NCBI GenBank assembly: GCA_945866155.1
Contig: CAMBGL010000010.1
Location: 1-18,479, forward strand
Direction of reading: 5' to 3'
DNA: 18,479 nucleotides
DNA from: Bifidobacterium breve
GTDB taxonomy: Bacteria > Actinomycetota > Actinomycetes > Nanopelagicales > Nanopelagicaceae
Shown: positions 14,926 through 18,479 of the stretch, one piece after another
How positions within the stretch are numbered: position 1 is the first letter of the stretch
How the letters are laid out: the number at the start of each line of letters is the position of its first letter
The notes under the pieces: model-generated
What the model was told of the DNA's origin: nothing
The model's input: the letters and a program-made list of their open reading frames with translations, nothing else
Databases searched by the model: none
Program-made: the position numbers and the translations under genes

Positions 14926-17130
14926 ATGGAGGGTCAAGAGGTTCAGACCGCAGTAGCCGTTATCGATAACGGAAAGTTTGGAAAACGAGAGATTCGTTTT
15001 GAAACAGGACGTCTCGCACGTCAAGCAGCAGGAGCAGCAGCAGTTTATTTAGATGATCAAACAATGATCTTCTCAGCAACAACTGCTTCAAAGACTCCAA
15101 AAGATCAATTCGATTTCTTTCCTTTGACAGTAGATGTTGAAGAGAAGATGTATGCAGTTGGTCGTATTCCAGGATCATTCTTCCGTCGCGAAGGTCGTCC
15201 ATCAGAAGATGCAATTTTGACATGTCGTTTGATCGACCGTCCATTGCGTCCATCATTCGTAAAGGGACTTCGTAACGAAGTACAGATTGTCGTAACTGTT
15301 ATGGCACTGGACCCAGATCACATGTATGACGTCATTGCTATTAATGCCGCGTCTATGTCAACACAATTAGCAGGGTTGCCATTCTCTGGTCCAATCGGCG
15401 GCGTTCGCGTTGCGCTAATTGAAGGACAATGGGTTGCATTCCCAAACCATTCACAAGTTGAAAATGCTGTCTTCGATATGGTTGTTGCAGGTCGCGTAAC
15501 TGCTGACGATGTTGCAATCATGATGGTTGAAGCAGAAGCAACTGCAAAGACAATCGAACTCATCAAGGGTGGACAACCAACTCCTACAGAGGAAGTTGTT
15601 GCACAAGGACTTGATGCTGCAAAGCCATTTATCAAGATTCTTTGCGAAGCACAGTCAAAGCTTGCAAAGGTTGCCGCTAAGCCAACTGCAGAATTCCCAG
15701 TCTTCTTGGATTACCAAGATGATGTATTTGCAGCAGTTGAAAAGGCTGGCAAGGATGATCTTGCAAAGGCACTTACTATTTCAGGTAAGCAAGAGCGCGA
15801 AACAAAGATTGATGCAATTAGCGCTTCTGTAAAGGAATCAGTATCTGCAATGTTCGAAGGACGTGAGAAGGAAGTGCCAGCGGCATTCCGTTCACTTACT
15901 AAGAAGCTAGTTCGTCAGCGTGTATTGCGCGACAAGATTCGTATCGATGGACGTGGATTGCGCGATATTCGTGCGCTATCTGCTGAGGTAGAAGTTATTC
16001 CTCGCGTTCACGGTTCTGCAATCTTTGAACGTGGAGAGACTCAGATTCTTGGAATCACAACTCTGAACATGCTCAAGATGGAACAGCAACTAGATACTCT
16101 CAATCCAGAAAATCACAAGCGTTATATGCACAACTACAACTTCCCACCATATTCAACTGGTGAAACGGGTCGTGTTGGTACACCAAAGCGTCGCGAAATC
16201 GGCCACGGTGCACTTGCAGAGCGTGCATTGATTCCTGTACTTCCATCACGCGAAGAGTTCCCTTACGCAATCCGTCAGGTCTCTGAAGCACTTGGTTCAA
16301 ATGGATCAACTTCAATGGGTTCAGTATGTGCATCAACATTGGCAATGCTCAATGCAGGTGTTCCACTACGTGCACCAGTTGCAGGTATTGCAATGGGTCT
16401 TATCTCAGATACTGTCGATGGCAAGATTGAATATGTTGCCCTCACAGATATTTTGGGAGCAGAAGATGCATTCGGTGATATGGACTTCAAGGTAGCTGGA
16501 ACAAAAGACTTTGTTACTGCGCTTCAACTCGATACAAAGCTTGATGGAATCCCAGCATCAGTACTTGCTGGCGCACTTCTCCAAGCGAAAGAGGCGCGTC
16601 TCGCAATTCTTGATGTAATGAACGAAGCAATCGATACACCTGATGAGATGAGCCCATTTGCTCCTCGCATCATCTCTGTAAAGATTCCAGTCGATCAAAT
16701 CGGTGCAGTAATCGGACCTAAGGGAAAGATTATTAATCAGATTCAAGATGAGACTGGCGCTGAAATTTCTATCGAAGATGATGGAACTATCTATATTGGT
16801 GCAACTGATGGCCCATCGGCTGAGGCTGCACGTGCACAGATCAATGCAATTGCTAATCCACAAATGCCAGAAGTTGGCGAACGCTACCTCGGTACCGTCG
16901 TCAAGCTTGCAGCATTTGGTGCATTCATTTCATTGATGCCAGGTAAAGATGGCTTGCTCCACGTCTCGCAAATTCGCAAGATGCATGGTGGAAAGCGCAT
17001 TGAGAACTTGGAAGAAGTAATGAAGGTCGGCGACAAGATTCAAGTTGAGATCGGTGAGATTGACCCTAAGGGCAAGCTTTCATTGGTTCCAGTTCTTGAA
17101 GATGGCACCGTTCCTGCAGCAGGAGAATAA
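14926..17130 (+). CDS. pnp: Polyribonucleotide nucleotidyltransferase (PNPase)
   Basis: A 734-residue 3'-5' phosphorolytic exoribonuclease that degrades mRNA and, in actinobacteria, also adds 3' tails. Two RNase PH-like domains (about residues 14-150 and 345-560) flank an alpha-helical domain. The second holds the catalytic AEDAFGDMDFK with Asp514, Asp520 and Lys522, matching E. coli Asp486, Asp492 and Lys494. A KH domain with GPKG at 597-600 and an S1 domain (from about Gly651, GTVVKLAAFGAFISLMPG) complete the protein. It ends soon after the S1 domain without a long tail. ATG 14926 has AAGGAG 6 bp upstream; the first residues MEGQEVQTAVAVIDNG are typical of actinobacterial PNPase. The M16 peptidase gene starts 4 bp after the stop. 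Confidence 0.98.
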   Translation: MEGQEVQTAVAVIDNGKFGKREIRFETGRLARQAAGAAAVYLDDQTMIFSATTASKTPKDQFDFFPLTVDVEEKMYAVGRIPGSFFRREGRPSEDAILTCRLIDRPLRPSFVKGLRNEVQIVVTVMALDPDHMYDVIAINAASMSTQLAGLPFSGPIGGVRVALIEGQWVAFPNHSQVENAVFDMVVAGRVTADDVAIMMVEAEATAKTIELIKGGQPTPTEEVVAQGLDAAKPFIKILCEAQSKLAKVAAKPTAEFPVFLDYQDDVFAAVEKAGKDDLAKALTISGKQERETKIDAISASVKESVSAMFEGREKEVPAAFRSLTKKLVRQRVLRDKIRIDGRGLRDIRALSAEVEVIPRVHGSAIFERGETQILGITTLNMLKMEQQLDTLNPENHKRYMHNYNFPPYSTGETGRVGTPKRREIGHGALAERALIPVLPSREEFPYAIRQVSEALGSNGSTSMGSVCASTLAMLNAGVPLRAPVAGIAMGLISDTVDGKIEYVALTDILGAEDAFGDMDFKVAGTKDFVTALQLDTKLDGIPASVLAGALLQAKEARLAILDVMNEAIDTPDEMSPFAPRIISVKIPVDQIGAVIGPKGKIINQIQDETGAEISIEDDGTIYIGATDGPSAEAARAQINAIANPQMPEVGERYLGTVVKLAAFGAFISLMPGKDGLLHVSQIRKMHGGKRIENLEEVMKVGDKIQVEIGEIDPKGKLSLVPVLEDGTVPAAGE

Positions 17131-17134
17131 ATAA

Positions 17135-18421
17135 TTGAGCGTTCGTCGCACAGTTTTACCTAGCGGTCTGCGTATCGTTACTGAAGAAGTTTCTTCGGTA
17201 CGCAGCGCCGCGATTGGTATCTGGGTCAACGTTGGTTCACGTGATGAAACCCCGGCAACTGCTGGGGCTTCTCATTTTCTAGAACATTTATTGTTCAAAG
17301 GAACTACACGTCGCAGCGCTCTAGAAATTTCTTCAGCTATCGAATCTGTCGGTGGCGAGATGAATGCATTTACAAGCAAGGAATACACCTGCTTTTATGC
17401 ACGCGTTATTGATACAGATTTACCTATGGCTGTTGATGTAGTTTCTGATCTCATCACATCCTCCATCATTACAGCCCTTGATATTGATGCAGAGCGCAAA
17501 GTAGTTCTAGAAGAAATTGCCATAAGAGATGATGATCCCAGCGACTTAGTTCACGATCTCTATGCTGAAACCTATTACGGCGATACAGCCCTTGGCCGTC
17601 CCATACTTGGCACAATCAAATCAATGAATAATATGACGCGAGCAAGTGTTTTCAACTATTACAAGAAGAAGTATCTTCCTCAAGATATCGTCGTATCTGT
17701 TGCTGGAAATATCAAGCATAAGCGCGTAGTTGCAATGGTTGAAGAAGCGCTCTCACGAGATAACTTCTTAGATGTTCAAGGTGCACCAGTTGTACGAGAG
17801 AACACACCAATCAAGCGGGCTAAGCAGGGAAGCGTTGGCCTCATTCATAGACCTAGCGAACAAGCACATATGTTCTATGGAATGGAAGGCGTAACGCGCT
17901 CGGATAATCGCCGCTTTGCAATGGGAGTTCTCTCTGCAGCACTAGGTGGTGGAATGTCATCACGCCTATTCCAAGAGATTCGTGAAAAGCGTGGTCTTGC
18001 ATATTCTGTCTATGCATACACGCAACAATTTGCAGGCTCTGGTCAGATTGGTTTCTATGCCGGATGTAATCCATCTAAGGCAATTGAAGTAGTTGAAATT
18101 ATTCGCGAAGTCCTAGCCGATGTTGCTGATAATGGAATGAGCCATGAAGAGATTGAACGCGCTAAAGGCGCTGTTCGCGGCTCACTAGTTTTGAGCCAAG
18201 AAGATTCCGGTGCGCGTATGAGTCGAATCGGTAAGAGTGAAATTGTCTACGGCGCAATTATGAGTTTCGATGAGATTCTTACCTCAGTCGCACGCGTAAA
18301 TGAGGCAGACATCAAAGCAATTGCCAGCGAGTATCTGACTAAAACGCCTACTCTTGCACTTGTAGGACCATTCAAGAGTGAGTCAAAGTTTGAGAAAGTT
18401 TTGGCGAAAGGAGCGCAATAA
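17135..18421 (+). CDS. M16-family zinc metallopeptidase (processing peptidase-like)
   Basis: A 428-residue M16B insulinase/mitochondrial processing peptidase-like enzyme. The inverted zinc motif HFLEH is at residues 47-51. The downstream third ligand lies in VVLEEIA (Glu127, or Glu126), so this is an active-type subunit and not a zinc-less partner. The second half-domain has the substrate-binding SRLFQEIREKRGLAYSVYAY block. This gene is the standard neighbour of pnp and dapB in actinobacteria (PepR-like), where its natural substrate is not well known. Start is TTG at 17135 with AGGAG at 17121-17125, 9 bp upstream and overlapping the end of pnp. This gives the usual SVRRTVLPSGLRIVTE N-terminus. 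Its TAA shares one base with the dapB ATG. Confidence 0.94.
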   Translation: MSVRRTVLPSGLRIVTEEVSSVRSAAIGIWVNVGSRDETPATAGASHFLEHLLFKGTTRRSALEISSAIESVGGEMNAFTSKEYTCFYARVIDTDLPMAVDVVSDLITSSIITALDIDAERKVVLEEIAIRDDDPSDLVHDLYAETYYGDTALGRPILGTIKSMNNMTRASVFNYYKKKYLPQDIVVSVAGNIKHKRVVAMVEEALSRDNFLDVQGAPVVRENTPIKRAKQGSVGLIHRPSEQAHMFYGMEGVTRSDNRRFAMGVLSAALGGGMSSRLFQEIREKRGLAYSVYAYTQQFAGSGQIGFYAGCNPSKAIEVVEIIREVLADVADNGMSHEEIERAKGAVRGSLVLSQEDSGARMSRIGKSEIVYGAIMSFDEILTSVARVNEADIKAIASEYLTKTPTLALVGPFKSESKFEKVLAKGAQ

Positions 18422-18479
18422 TGATTAAAGTTGGAGTCCTTGGCGCTCGGGGTCGTATGGGCGCTGAAGTTGTACGCGC
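18421..18479 (+). CDS. dapB: 4-hydroxy-tetrahydrodipicolinate reductase, N-terminus only, cut by window end
   Basis: Only 19 codons are visible. They read MIKVGVLGARGRMGAEVV, the NAD(P)H-binding GxxGxxG start of DapB, which reduces the dihydrodipicolinate precursor in diaminopimelate and lysine synthesis. The ATG overlaps the M16 peptidase stop (TAATG) and has AAAGGAG about 6 bp upstream. pnp-M16-dapB is a standard actinobacterial order, which supports the call despite the short length. Confidence 0.88.
   Translation, partial: MIKVGVLGARGRMGAEVVR

Overview
The window looks like core chromosome of a streamlined, moderate- to low-GC actinobacterium. The gene order dxr-rseP-ispG-proS ... rimP-nusA-ylxR-infB-rbfA-truB-ribF-rpsO-pnp-M16 peptidase-dapB is the classic actinobacterial order. 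The proteins are also actinobacterial in type: a NusA that ends right after KH2, an IF2 with a long Pro/Gly-rich linker, and a ProRS beginning MLRMS. The base composition (by eye well below 50-60% GC), very short spacers, and absence of genes often found in these gaps point to a free-living streamlined lineage such as the freshwater acI group (Nanopelagicales). That placement is an inference from composition and synteny; no search was run.

All 17 genes are on the + strand and none looks broken; the first and last are cut only by the window edges. Region 1 (1-1569) holds the C-terminal part of an FAD-dependent amine oxidoreductase and an agmatinase-family ureohydrolase, probably a polyamine or guanidino-compound catabolic pair. 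Region 2 (1576-6781) holds two MEP isoprenoid enzymes (dxr, ispG) around a site-2 membrane protease, then prolyl-tRNA synthetase. Region 3 (6785-7567) is a TSUP-family permease. Region 4 (7607-14404) is the transcription/translation cluster rimP-nusA-ylxR-infB-rbfA-truB-ribF. Region 5 (14519-end) is rpsO-pnp-M16 peptidase-dapB, with dapB cut by the window end.

Most spacers are 1-4 bp overlaps or gaps under 40 bp, and no Rho-independent terminator is visible, so long read-through transcripts are likely. Only three spacers exceed 100 bp: upstream of infB (113), rpsO (114) and pnp (137). All three contain clear RNA pairing potential by hand. The rpsO leader is the most striking: an 11-position stem beginning two bases after the ribF stop codon uses the same bases that could instead pair perfectly over 7 bp with the rpsO Shine-Dalgarno sequence, which is the layout of a two-state translational switch. 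The infB leader also has one segment that can pair with either of two others. The pnp leader is closed by an 11-bp stem. These three leaders, not the protein genes, are where something undescribed is most likely to sit.

No mobile element, CRISPR array, tRNA, rRNA or integrase was seen.
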